Positions 17,242 through 26,209 of a stretch of DNA of 64,000 bases are shown here, in pieces. Every line of letters starts with the position of its first letter. Position 1 is the stretch's first letter. Position numbers and translations under genes: made by a program. The stretch is from CAVPUA01 sp963708805 (GTDB lineage Bacteria > Actinomycetota > Actinomycetes > Mycobacteriales > Jatrophihabitantaceae), in contig CAVPUA010000001.1 of the NCBI GenBank assembly GCA_963708805.1, positions 62,001 through 126,000 of the forward strand. Reading direction: 5' to 3'. Under the pieces are notes generated by a model. That model did not search any database. It had not been told where the DNA came from and was given only the letters and a program-made list of their open reading frames with translations.

Positions 17242-19197
17242 TCAGGCCGAGCGCGTGCGGCCGCCGCGCCGGTTCAGGTAGTCGGCCACGACGTACTGGC
17301 CCAGGGCTCCGCGCTTGGGCGTGAACATGCGCCCACCGTTGCGGCGGCTCACCTCTTCCATGAACCGCACCAGCCGCGGCTCGTCGTCGAGCATGAAGAC
17401 GTTGATCGTGGCGCCCTGCCGGGTGCACCGTTCGACCTCGGCCAGGGTCGCGGCGATCGTCTCCGGCGACGGTGGCCACGCGAAATCGGCGAAGCCGTCG
17501 CGGGCGACGTGCGCGGTCGGCTCGCCGTCGGTGATCACCAGGATCACCGGCTCGCAGTTGCGGAACTTCTGCAGGTGCCGGCGGGCCAGCATCAGGCCGT
17601 GCTGGAGGTTGGTGCCCTGCACGCGGCTCCACGAGTGCTCCACGAGCTCACGCGGCTCGACGACGTGCGCGTAGTCGCTGAAGCCGATGATCTGGATGTG
17701 GTCCTGCGGGTACTTGGTCGTCACCAGCGAGTGCAGGGCCATCGCGGTCGTCTTGGCCTCGCCCCACGTGCCGCGCAACTCCATCGAGTACGACATGTCG
17801 ACGAGCAACGCGATCGCGGCCGAGCTGCGACGCTCGGTCTCCATCACCTCGAAGTCGTCGGGCGCGAGCCGCACGCGACCGGGCCCGTTGCGGACGACCG
17901 AGTTGCGGATCGAGCGGACGACGTCGAGCGGCTGCTCGTCGCCGAACTCCCACTGCCGGCTGGCGCCGGTGACCTCGCCGGCGGCGCCGGCGTCGCGGAC
18001 GTCGTGACCCCCGCGGCCCTTCGACGCGAGCTGGGCGAACACTCGCCGCAACGCCGTGCCGCCGAGCCGGCGCAGCGCTCGTGGGGTGAGCTGCAGGCCC
18101 TCGGAACCGCGCTCGAGATAGCCCTGCTTCTGCAGCTCCTTCTCGATCTGGCGCAGCCGGTTGAGGTCGTCGACGGCGGGCTGGCCCAGCGCGCGCTGAA
18201 CCAGTTCCTCGTCGATGTCGTCGAGGGTTGCGCCGGGATAGTCCTGCAGCGCCAGGTCCGACAGTTGATCAAGGTCGGCCAGTTCGGCCAGGGCGCCCGT
18301 CGCATCGGCGTACCCGGTCGGCTCCTCACCCTGCATGCGCTCACGTCCGCCCCAGCGAAGGTCGGGACGGGCCGAGCGCAGGTTCGCCTGCAACTGCGCC
18401 ATCTCATCGGCCAGGCCGGCATCGCCCAGGGCCTGCTGCATCAGGTCGGCCAGCTCCGCGCGCTGCTCGGGGGTCAGTGAGTTCATCAGCCGCTGGGCCG
18501 CGGCGGCCTGCCGGGCGAGGGCGTCGACCAGCTCGGCCAGGTTCTGCGGGTTCTCCGGGAAGAAGTCGCCGAACTTCGACATGAAGTCCGCGAAGTCCTC
18601 GTCGGTGTGCTCGCCCCGTGCGTCCGCGTCGAGCATCTCGTTCAACGCGTGCATCATGTCCTTGACGCGCTGCATCTGCTGCGGGATCGGCGTTCTGCAG
18701 GGCGTTGCGCATGCCGTTGAACTGGGCGTCCAGGACGTCGTCGCGCAACATCTGCTTGATCTGGTCGTACTTCTGCCGAGCCTCGTCCGAGCGCCACTGG
18801 TACTCGCTGAGCTGCTGGACGGCCCGGGCGGTGTCGCGCGGCAGCGTGTCGAGTTCGGCCTCGGCCATCCGCGCGGAGTCCGACGGGTCGGGGAAGAGCT
18901 CGCTGCGTTCGGCCTCGACGCGCCTCGTCGAGCAGCTGACGCGCCTGTTCGAGCGCCCCGTCCAGGCGGTTCTCGCGCCGCAGCCGGTTGGCCCGCTCGC
19001 GCGCCTTGCGCCGCAACGCGTCCAGGCCGTCGCGGCCGTCGCGTGCCTTGGCGCAGCAGGCGATTCAGCGCGTTGCGCGGGTTGTCGCCGGCCAGGATGT
19101 CGTCGCCGATCTCGTCCAGGGCTCGGCGGATGTCGTACGGCGCCTCGAGTGGATCGGCGCCGCCGTGCCACGCGCCGAAGCGATTGATCTTGGCCAA
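17242..19197 (-). CDS. VWA-domain protein (MoxR-associated type)
   Basis: About 651 residues, starting MAKINRFGAWHGGADPLEAPYD. The C-terminal third is a von Willebrand A domain: MIDAS motif LLVDMSYSMELRG (DxSxS), the T of QGTNLQHGLMLAR, and VITDGEPTAHV. The N-terminal two thirds are helical, with coiled-coil-like stretches (LRRLGGTALRRVF, EELVQRALGQPAVDDLNRLR). Such proteins work with MoxR/chelatase-type AAA ATPases as metal-dependent chaperones; the matching ATPase is 3.8 kb upstream on the same strand (23017-24462). Three frame breaks occur between about 19060 and 18690 (joins GLDALRRKARERANRL, then EAERSELFPDPSD, then QQMQRVKDMM); the rest is continuous. Confidence 0.82.
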   Translation of the reverse strand: MAKINRFGAWHGGADPLEAPYDIRRALDEIGDDILAGDNPRNALNRLLRQGTRRPRRPGRVAAQGARAGQPAAAREPPGRGARTGASAARRGASRPNAASSSPTRRTPRGWPRPNSTRCRATPPGPSSSSASTSGARTRLGRSTTRSSRCCATTSWTPSSTACATPCRTPIPQQMQRVKDMMHALNEMLDADARGEHTDEDFADFMSKFGDFFPENPQNLAELVDALARQAAAAQRLMNSLTPEQRAELADLMQQALGDAGLADEMAQLQANLRSARPDLRWGGRERMQGEEPTGYADATGALAELADLDQLSDLALQDYPGATLDDIDEELVQRALGQPAVDDLNRLRQIEKELQKQGYLERGSEGLQLTPRALRRLGGTALRRVFAQLASKGRGGHDVRDAGAAGEVTGASRQWEFGDEQPLDVVRSIRNSVVRNGPGRVRLAPDDFEVMETERRSSAAIALLVDMSYSMELRGTWGEAKTTAMALHSLVTTKYPQDHIQIIGFSDYAHVVEPRELVEHSWSRVQGTNLQHGLMLARRHLQKFRNCEPVILVITDGEPTAHVARDGFADFAWPPSPETIAATLAEVERCTRQGATINVFMLDDEPRLVRFMEEVSRRNGGRMFTPKRGALGQYVVADYLNRRGGRTRSA

Positions 19198-19285
19198 CGA
19201 AACGCCTCCGAAGCAGAACGGGTCCCCACTCCGAGCGTAGCTACGTCGCGCGGTATCTGCCGGGGCCGGGGAACGCTTGTGTTCT

Positions 19286-19300
19286 TGACAGACTATGTCA
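19286..19300 (+). promoter_or_regulatory. Palindromic operator overlapping a -35-like TTGACA
   Basis: TGACA-GACTA-TGTCA (19286-19300) is a perfect 5-5-5 palindrome, 33 bases before the ATG of the secreted repeat protein. Its left half forms TTGACA (19285-19290), a consensus -35 hexamer. A convincing -10 at 17-18 bases was not found, so it may be an operator, a partial promoter, or both. Confidence 0.4.
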
Positions 19301-19332
19301 GTATTTCCGAGGTAACGGCAGGTTGATCAACA

Positions 19333-21920
19333 ATGCGAGGCATCGTGCATCCCAGAACTGTCGTCGGATCCGTGGTCATTGCCGTCGCCGTCGCGACCGG
19401 TGCTGCTGCCGTTCTGACCGGTCCGGCGGCGGCTGTCGTCCAGAGCCCGGCACCTTCGTGGCGACCACGCCGACGCGGCTGCTGGACACTCGCCAGAATC
19501 TCGGTGGATCCGCGCTCGCTCCCAATGGCGTCCTCGACCTGCCGATTGCCGGCCAGGCCGGTCTGCCGGCGGCGGGGCAGGTCGCGGCCGTGGTCCTCAA
19601 CGTCACGGTCACGTCGCCGGGCGCCGGGGGTTACATCACGGTCTGGGGTCACACCGATCCGCAACCCGTGGCGTCGAATCTGAACTTCAGCGCGGCGCCA
19701 GACGGTTGCGAACTCGGTGATGTCGCCGGTGGGCACCGACGGCGAGATCGCCTTCTACAACGGATCACCCGGCACCACCCAGCTCATCGCCGACGTCGCC
19801 GGCTACTACCTCGCCGGCACCGCCTCGGTCGCGGGGGCGTTCCACGCCGTGAGTCCGTCCCGGCTGCTCGACACGCGGTCGGGATTCGGGGGCACGACCA
19901 TGGATCCCCTTGCGACACAGGCCCTTCTCGTCGCCGGTCAGGCTGGACTTCCGGCCGCTTCGCAGATGTCGGCCGTGGTCCTGAACGTGACGGTCACCCA
20001 ACCGACCACCACCGGCTACATCACCGCCTGGGCCGATGGCACACCCCAGCCCACCGCGTCGAACGTCAACTACAGCGCGGGCCAGACCGTGCCGAACCTC
20101 GTCGTCGCGCCGGTCGGTGCCGACGGCAAGGTCGACTTGTACAACGGCTCGCCCGGGTCGACTCAGCTGATCGCGGACGTCTTCGGCTACTACCTGGCGG
20201 GCCCGCCCACCGCCGCCGGCGCGTTCGTGTCGGTGGCGCCGACGCGCCTGCTCGACACCCGAACCGCGCAGGGTGGCACCGCCCCCGGAACGTACGGGCA
20301 CGTCAATCTGACCGCGGACGGAGTGAGTCCGCTTCCGTCCTCCGGCATCTCGGCCGTCGTCCTCAACGTGACCGTGACCCAGCCCGGCTCGGCCGGTTAC
20401 CTCACCGCCTGGGCTGACGGTCAGGCCCAGCCCACGGCATCCAACCTGAACTTCGTCGCCGGCGAGACCGTCCCCAATCTCGCGGTCGTACCTGTCGGAT
20501 CGGACGGCCGGGTGAACCTGTTCAACGGCTCGTCCACGTCGACCCACCTGCTTGCCGATGTCGCCGGAGTACTTCATCGGCACGCTGTCGGCGTCCTGGG
20601 TCCCGAGCAGCTTGTCCTATCCGAACGGCTCGTCGCCCGGCCAGGACTACTGGTATTACCGGGACAAGTGCCCGAGCGCCGGGTCTTGCGTCGCGGCCGG
20701 TTCGTACGAGAACTCCGCCGGCCAGACCTTCGGCGCGCTGGCGACCTTGACCGCCGGTCTCTGGACGACGTCCTCCGCCCCGTTGCCGTCCGGGGCGCAC
20801 GACTCGTTCTGGAATCAGGTCGACTGCAGCACCGCCACGTCGTGTTTCGTCGTCGGCGGTTACGTCGACTCTTCAGGAGTCACCCGAGGACTGATCGAGA
20901 CGAACTCCAGCGGCTCATGGGCGTACACGGCTGCCCCGATGCCGCCCGACGCGACCCAGGACGAGGCGCTCGACTCGGTGGCCTGCCCGTCCGCGACGAC
21001 CTGCGTCGCCGTTCGGCCACTACGAGGACGCGTCGAGTCAGGAGCACGCCGTCGTCGACACCTACGCGAGCAGCGCGTGGACGGCGAGCGCGCCGCCGAT
21101 CCCCGGGCCCGCCGCCGCCGGAGCCCCATCGGGTTTGTTCTCGGTCAGCTGCCCGGCGGTCGGCAACTGCACTGCGGTCGGTGACGTCTACGTCGCCGGC
21201 TGGGCCGGTTACTCGCCGCTGGTCGAGTCACTGGCCAACGGCACGTGGACATCGACGTCGGTAGCGATCACGCCCTCGGACAACCTCGCGTCCGAGTTCG
21301 ACGAGGTGACCTGCCCGACGACCGACTGGTGTGCCGTGTACGGCTACCACGAGGACTCCAGCGGCGACTACACCTACCTGGCCGGCACGACGAACGAGGA
21401 CGTCGGTTGGCTCGTGTCCAACGTGAGTGGACCTCACGGCGAGCCGGGCGACGACATGCAGATCAACGATCTCGCGTGTTCGTCACCTGGTCGCTGCATG
21501 GCGGTCGGGAGCTACTACGACACCACCACCGGCACGGTGCGCGCCTATGCCGGTTGGCTGACTCCAGCCGGGGATCAGTGGTCGTTTCACGATGCTCCAC
21601 TGCCCTTTGACGCCGGCTCCGATCCGCAGGCGTTCTTGAACTCGGTCGCCTGCACGAGCACCACGTGTACCGCGGTGGGCGGCTATACCGCGGTCAACCA
21701 GAGCACGCTCCCATTGATCGAGACGATGCCCCTCGGCAGCACCGACCCCAGTCAATGGTCGACGATTCAGGGTTCGTTCCCCGCCGGTGCGAGTTCGGGC
21801 AGCGTCACGAAGGCGTTCCACGACCAGGTGTCGTGTCCGGCCGACGGTAACTGCACAGTCGTCGGCGACTACCTCGCGGGCAACTACCTGCCGCTGGTCC
21901 AGACGCTGGGCGACGGCTAG
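19333..21920 (+). CDS. Secreted protein: three RLLDTR repeats plus Cys-pair repeats
   Basis: A signal peptide (MRGIVHPRTVVGSVVIAVAVATGAAAVLTGPAAA) leads into three repeats of about 115 residues. Each repeat starts with P(T/S)RLLDTR, contains AVVLNVTVTxPxxxGY and ends STQLIADVxGYYLAG. From about 20570 the protein changes to repeats of about 60 residues containing CPSAxxCVAVGxY-like pairs of cysteines (CPSAGSCVAAGSY, CSTATSCFVVGGY, CPAVGNCTAVGDV, CTSTTCTAVGGYT, CPADGNCTVVGDY), suggesting a disulfide-stitched propeller. Both halves look like binding, not catalytic, modules. Frame breaks near 19441, 19700, 20568 and 21010. The stop codon TAG sits on the CTAG target of the adjacent IS. The gene runs opposite to the VWA and AAA genes it separates. 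Confidence 0.75.
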
Positions 21921-21943
21921 CTGTTGTGACCTGACACGTTGTG

Positions 21944-22915
21944 TCAGGTGGCGAGCCGGCTGGTGGGTGGGTGTCCGCCGAGGGCGGAGTGGCCGCGTCG
22001 AGTGTTGTAGCAGTGTAGGAAGCGGTCAAGGCCTTGGCGGCGGAGGTTGTTGCTGGTCCAGGGGCGGGCGTAGGCCCATTCGGTGAGCAGGGTGCGGTTG
22101 AATCGTTCGGCTTTGCCGTTGGTCCAGGGGCAGCCGGGTTTGGTGAAGCGGCGTTTGATCTGCCAGGCCGAGCAGACCGAACCCCAGTCGGTGGCGTGGC
22201 GATAGACCAGGGCGTTGTCGGTCAGAACACGGCGCACGCGGACGTCGTGGCTGGCGAACCAGGCCAGGGCGCGGTGCAGGAACCCGGCGCTGGTCGGGTC
22301 TTTCTCGTCGGCCAGCACTTCGGAGTAGGCGAGGCGGGTGTGGTCGTCGATGGCGGTGTGGACGTAGTCGTAGCCGATCTTCGTTTTCTTGTGCCGGTTC
22401 GTGACCGACACTGCGGCGTCACGGCCGTGCAGGCGCCACCCGCCGCCGGTGGGGATCTTGCCCAGCTTCTTGACGTCGACGTGGATCATCGCGCCGGGAC
22501 TGGGATGCTCGTAGCGGTTTTCGCTGCGCCGGGAGGCCCGGACCCGCTCGCCGGTGATCGGGTCGATCGCCGCCAGAAGCGGCACCTGGTGGCGGGCCAG
22601 GATCCGGCCGACCGTCGAGGCGTTCAGGCCGAGCTCGGCCGCGAGCACGACCGCTCCTCGCCGCGTCGCCGCCGCGCGGCTCAGAACACGCTGCTCGATC
22701 CGTTTTGGGGTACGAGCCGGCATCCGCCGCGGCCGCGAAGAACGATCGCGCAGCCCACCATCACCGCCCTCAGCGAAGCGACGAACCCACTTGTTCACGG
22801 TGGCGCGTGAGACGCCCAGTTGCTCGGCGACATGAGCTGGCGGCCAACCCGCCGCCACACGATCGACCATCAACCTGCGCGAGAACGGCGTCGTACGAGC
22901 GTTAGCGTGAGCCAT
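21944..22915 (-). CDS. IS481-family transposase
   Basis: Intact, 323 residues. The N-terminal HTH (about 25-55, AEQLGVSRATVNKWVRRFAEG) recognises the ends; a second HTH-like segment follows (LAAELGLNASTVGRILARH). The DDE integrase core has D in MIHVDVKKLGKIP, D in RRVLTDNALVY and E in NGKAERFNRTLLTEW, with the HSALGGHPPTSRL-type ending common in this family. The start ATG at 22915 follows GCAGGAGG, which is itself part of a 12-bp inverted repeat (22917-22970) that may control translation. Confidence 0.94.
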   Translation of the reverse strand: MAHANARTTPFSRRLMVDRVAAGWPPAHVAEQLGVSRATVNKWVRRFAEGGDGGLRDRSSRPRRMPARTPKRIEQRVLSRAAATRRGAVVLAAELGLNASTVGRILARHQVPLLAAIDPITGERVRASRRSENRYEHPSPGAMIHVDVKKLGKIPTGGGWRLHGRDAAVSVTNRHKKTKIGYDYVHTAIDDHTRLAYSEVLADEKDPTSAGFLHRALAWFASHDVRVRRVLTDNALVYRHATDWGSVCSAWQIKRRFTKPGCPWTNGKAERFNRTLLTEWAYARPWTSNNLRRQGLDRFLHCYNTRRGHSALGGHPPTSRLAT

Positions 22916-22916
22916 A

Positions 22917-22970
22917 GAGGACCTCCTGCGGGTGAATGCCTAGACACATCCACTCCGTCAGGAGGTCCTC
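22917..22970 (-). promoter_or_regulatory. Hairpin able to hide the transposase ribosome binding site
   Basis: GAGGACCTCCTG (22917-22928) and CAGGAGGTCCTC (22959-22970) are perfect 12-bp inverses with a 30-base loop. In RNA entering from outside the element on the minus strand, the second-read arm is the Shine-Dalgarno of the transposase and would be paired. RNA starting inside the loop would lack the first arm and leave it free. Confidence 0.7.
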
Positions 22971-23016
22971 CCACGATCAAGCAGGCTCGCCGTAACAACC
23001 TCTCGGGTCACGACAG

Positions 23017-24462
23017 CTAGGCGCCGTAGATCGTTCGTGAACCGTCGGTGTCCTTGGCCAGCCGCTTGTTCAGGTGCAGTCCTTCGAGCGCGAACTCGAC
23101 GGCGGCGGCCGCGACGCCGACCGCGGCCGGGCCCTCACCGAGACCGTCCGGCTCGAGACGTTCGAGCAGGATCGAGAGGCCCGGGACGGCGCCGACCTGC
23201 TCGAGCAGTGCGTCGGCCGAGACGGTGTCGCCGGACGACACGGTCAGCCCGTCGTCGAACTTGGCCTGCAGCGCGCGCAGGTCGATGCCGGCCAGACGCG
23301 AGCGATAGGTCTCGGCGATCGAGCGCCGCAAGAGGTGTTCGAGCACCTCGAACTCGCGGCCCTCGTCGGCATCGTCGAACTCGACCTTGCCGCGCGACGC
23401 CGGTATCACCGAGGGCAGGTCGGCGACCCGGGCGACCGCGACCGGCTCGTTGTTGATCGCGGCGCGGCGCACGGCCGAGGCCGCGACCGTCTCGACCGCG
23501 GCGATCGCGAACCGGGCCGAGACCCCAGAGCGCTGGTCGACCTGCGGTGCGTCGCGAACCGCCCGCGAGAACCGGCCGACCACTTCGAGGATGTGCTGCG
23601 GCACAAGGGGAGCCGAGTGGGCTGAGTCGTCCCAGAGGACGGCCGCCTCCTGCGCGACCAGGACCAGTTCGTCGTGCAACTCCAGCGGGTAGTGCGTCCG
23701 CACCTCGGCGCCGAAGCGGTCCTTCAAGGGCGTGATGATCCGGCCGCGGTTCGTGTAGTCCTCGGGGTTGGCGCTCGCGACCAGCAGCAGGTCGAGCGGC
23801 AACCGCAGTTGGTAACCGCGCACCTGGATGTCGCGTTCCTCGAGCACGTTCAGCAGCGCGACCTGGATGCGTTCGGCCAGGTCGGGCAGCTCGTTCACGG
23901 CGAAGATGCCGCGGTTGGTTCGGGGCACCAGTCCGTAGTGGACGGTCTCCGGATCACCGAGCGTGCGGCCTTCGGCGATCTTGATCGGGTCGATGTCGCC
24001 GATCAGGTCGCCGACCGACGTGTCGGGCGTGGCCAGCTTCTCGCCGTACCGATCGCTGCGGTGCTTCCAGGTGACGGGGGTGGCGTCGCCCTTCTCGGCC
24101 ACCAGCCGGATCGACGCCGGCGTGATCGGCGCCATCGGGTGCTCGTTCAGTTCGGAGCCCTCGATGACCGGCGTCCACTCGTCGAGCAGGCCGACGAGCG
24201 TGCGGATCAGCCGGGTCTTGCCCTGGCCACGCTCACCGAGCAGGACGATGTCATGGCCGGCGAGCAGGGCGCGCTCGACCTCGGGCACGACGGTGTCGTC
24301 GAAGCCGACGATTCCGGGCAGGGTGGTCTCGCCGGCCGAGAGCCGGGCCAGCAGGTTCGAGCGGATCTCGGACTTGACGCTTCGATAGATGTGGCCCGAG
24401 TCGCGGAGCTGACCCAGAGTCGTCGGTGCGGGGGCAATCGGTGCGGGAGCGGTCACCGTCAC
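23017..24462 (-). CDS. MoxR/Mg-chelatase-type AAA+ ATPase
   Basis: Intact, 481 residues. Walker A is VLLGERGQGKTRLIRTLVG (about 73-80 for the P-loop), the chelatase-type Walker B/sensor region is GIFAVNELPDLAERIQVALLNVLEERDIQVRGYQ, and sensor 1 is LLLVASANPEDYTNRGRI. Start ATG at 24462 (MTVTAPAPIAPAPTTLGQL). It is the standard partner of the VWA protein at 17242-19197: together they would remodel or metallate a client protein using ATP. The stop codon lies on the CTAG target duplicated by the IS481 element and is unharmed by the insertion. The client is not evident from the neighbours. Confidence 0.9.
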   Translation of the reverse strand: MTVTAPAPIAPAPTTLGQLRDSGHIYRSVKSEIRSNLLARLSAGETTLPGIVGFDDTVVPEVERALLAGHDIVLLGERGQGKTRLIRTLVGLLDEWTPVIEGSELNEHPMAPITPASIRLVAEKGDATPVTWKHRSDRYGEKLATPDTSVGDLIGDIDPIKIAEGRTLGDPETVHYGLVPRTNRGIFAVNELPDLAERIQVALLNVLEERDIQVRGYQLRLPLDLLLVASANPEDYTNRGRIITPLKDRFGAEVRTHYPLELHDELVLVAQEAAVLWDDSAHSAPLVPQHILEVVGRFSRAVRDAPQVDQRSGVSARFAIAAVETVAASAVRRAAINNEPVAVARVADLPSVIPASRGKVEFDDADEGREFEVLEHLLRRSIAETYRSRLAGIDLRALQAKFDDGLTVSSGDTVSADALLEQVGAVPGLSILLERLEPDGLGEGPAAVGVAAAAVEFALEGLHLNKRLAKDTDGSRTIYGA

Positions 24463-24497
24463 GACGCTACGTTCGATCGGCGGGCTCTGCCACTGGT

Positions 24498-25196
24498 CTA
24501 GTTCAGCTGTAAGAAGAGACTCTTCGCCAGCGTCAGCAGCGGCGGGTCGTTCTCGGGCGTCGACCCGTCCAGGTACCAGACATCCTCGATGCCGACACCC
24601 GCATCCTGTGACTCGGCGCTGAATGCGTCCGGGTCACCGACCTTGCTGCCGCTGTTGGGGAACCGCTTGCCCTCGCGCAGCAGGTCGTTGATGTTGCCGG
24701 TGCCGTTCTGGGTCACGAGGTCCTTGAAGTTCCCCGCCGCCTGATAGTCGGTCGGCTCGCCGCCACTGAACGAGATGAGGCTCTGCGCGATCCCGACCGG
24801 ACGGCCGTTCACTGTTGTCGAAGCAAGCAGTCGGGTCATCCCCTTGCACAGGTTGGCCTTGAGATAGGCGATCACCCGGGCGCCGTAGGCGTGGTTCTCG
24901 CAGTCGACCGTGTCCTGCTGGACCCACACCGTGACCGAGTACTGAGTGGCGCCGTCGGTTGAGGTGACGGTCTCGGTGCGCAGCGGACTGGTTGCAACGG
25001 ACGTCGTCGAGGAGGGGACGGCGGTCGAACTGGCCGCCGACGACGGGGCGGACGTGGTGGGCGATGGCGCCGCGGTCGTGGATCCGGGCGTCGTCGCCGC
25101 GCCGCTCGGGGCGCCGGCGCCCGTGGTCGAGGTCGAGCAGCCGGCGACCGCGACGACCACCGCGATGCTCCCGATGATCGCGCGCGCCGAGGTCAT
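24498..25196 (-). CDS. Putative lipoprotein of unknown function (DUF2020-like)
   Basis: Intact, 232 residues. A lipoprotein signal ends in VAVAGC, so Cys20 would be lipidated and the protein anchored outside the membrane. Residues about 21-75 are a Ser/Thr/Pro/Ala linker. The folded part (about 80-232) contains two further cysteines (DTVDCENHAYGARVIAYLKANLCKG) and ends LLTLAKSLFLQLN. The layout resembles DUF2020 lipoproteins of mycobacteria, but the match is from memory and weak. It lies upstream of the AAA ATPase on the same strand, 35 bases from its start, and divergent from the ABC exporter operon. Confidence 0.7.
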   Translation of the reverse strand: MTSARAIIGSIAVVVAVAGCSTSTTGAGAPSGAATTPGSTTAAPSPTTSAPSSAASSTAVPSSTTSVATSPLRTETVTSTDGATQYSVTVWVQQDTVDCENHAYGARVIAYLKANLCKGMTRLLASTTVNGRPVGIAQSLISFSGGEPTDYQAAGNFKDLVTQNGTGNINDLLREGKRFPNSGSKVGDPDAFSAESQDAGVGIEDVWYLDGSTPENDPPLLTLAKSLFLQLN

Positions 25197-25246
25197 GAGG
25201 GCTGATTCTACGAATACCTGTCGGTCTGGCTCGATATGGTCCCTGC

Positions 25247-26209
25247 ATGGCCACCGCGGTAGTCGTCGATTCGCTCGTCAAGACGTTCGGCGAGACCCGG
25301 GCGCTGGACGGGCTCAGTTTCGATGTCCCCGAAGGCACGGTCCTCGGTCTGCTGGGCCCCAACGGCGCGGGCAAGACGACGGTCGTCCGGGTGCTGTCGA
25401 CGCTGCTGCGGGCCGATTCGGGCCGGGCGACCGTGGGCGGCGTCGACGTCGCCCAACACCCGGGACAGGTCCGCAGCATGATCGGCCTCACCGGACAGTT
25501 CGCCGCCCTCGACGACTATCTGAGCGGCCGCGAGAACCTGATGATGTTCGGACGGCTGTACCACCTGGGCAAGGCCGAGTCGGCCCGTCGCGCCGACGAT
25601 CTGCTCGAGCGCTTCGACCTCAGCGATGCGGCCGGGCGGCTGGCCAAGACGTACTCGGGCGGCATGCGGCGCCGGCTCGACATCGCCGCCTCGCTGATCG
25701 CCCGTCCGCAGGTGCTGTTCCTGGACGAGCCGACGACCGGACTCGATCCCCGCAGCCGGCTCGGGATGTGGTCGGTGATCCAGGATCTCGTTCGGGACGG
25801 GACGACGATGTTGCTGACGACGCAGTACCTCGAGGAGGCCGACATCCTCGCCTCGTCCATCGCGGTGGTCGACTCCGGGCGGGTCATCGCGCAGGGGACG
25901 TCGGACGAGCTCAAGGCCCAGGTCGGCGGCGCCCGCATCGAACTCGCTGTGGACTCCGAGGATCAACTGGCAGTGGCGGCCGAAGTCCTCGGACGGGTCG
26001 GTGAGGGTCCGACGAGCATCGACCGTGACGAGCGACGGGTGGCCGTGCCGGTCGCCGGCGGGGCGAGCGTCCTGGCCGAGGTGGTGCGCGAGCTCGACAG
26101 CGCCGGCGTGGGCATCGCCGACATCGCGGTGCGCCGGCCCACGCTCGACGACGTCTTCCTGCAACTGACCGGTCACGTGGCCGAGGCCGAGGCCGAGGTG
26201 GCGTCATGA
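25247..26209 (+). CDS. ABC exporter ATP-binding protein, DrrA type
   Basis: Intact, 320 residues. Walker A GLLGPNGAGKTTVVRVLSTL (about 34-48), signature TYSGGMRRRLDIAASL, Walker B VLFLDEPTTGLDPRSR, then an H-loop-like QYLEEADILASSI. The C-terminal extension of about 80 residues is the DUF4162 type found in daunorubicin-resistance-like exporters. It energises export of a hydrophobic compound, such as a drug or secondary metabolite, through the permease that overlaps its end by four bases. The third overlapping gene is an Lrp/AsnC regulator, so the three form one transcription unit. Substrate unknown. Confidence 0.9.
   Translation: MATAVVVDSLVKTFGETRALDGLSFDVPEGTVLGLLGPNGAGKTTVVRVLSTLLRADSGRATVGGVDVAQHPGQVRSMIGLTGQFAALDDYLSGRENLMMFGRLYHLGKAESARRADDLLERFDLSDAAGRLAKTYSGGMRRRLDIAASLIARPQVLFLDEPTTGLDPRSRLGMWSVIQDLVRDGTTMLLTTQYLEEADILASSIAVVDSGRVIAQGTSDELKAQVGGARIELAVDSEDQLAVAAEVLGRVGEGPTSIDRDERRVAVPVAGGASVLAEVVRELDSAGVGIADIAVRRPTLDDVFLQLTGHVAEAEAEVAS

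Larger units (their letters stand above)
21921..23016 (-). mobile_element. IS481-family insertion sequence, complete, about 1.1 kb
   Basis: The left terminal inverted repeat is CTGTTGTGACCTGACACGTT... (21921-21942); the right one, read inward, is CTGTCGTGACCCGAGAGGTT... (23016-22995). They match at 18 of 22 positions. The flanks are CTAG on both sides (21917-21920 and 23017-23020), in agreement with the CTAG target duplicated by IS481 members. One transposase fills the element. A 9-bp hairpin ACCTGACAC/GTGTCAGGT (21929-21949) overlaps the transposase stop codon and could terminate it. The element appears intact and recent: the open reading frame has no breaks, unlike many neighbours. Confidence 0.9.
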
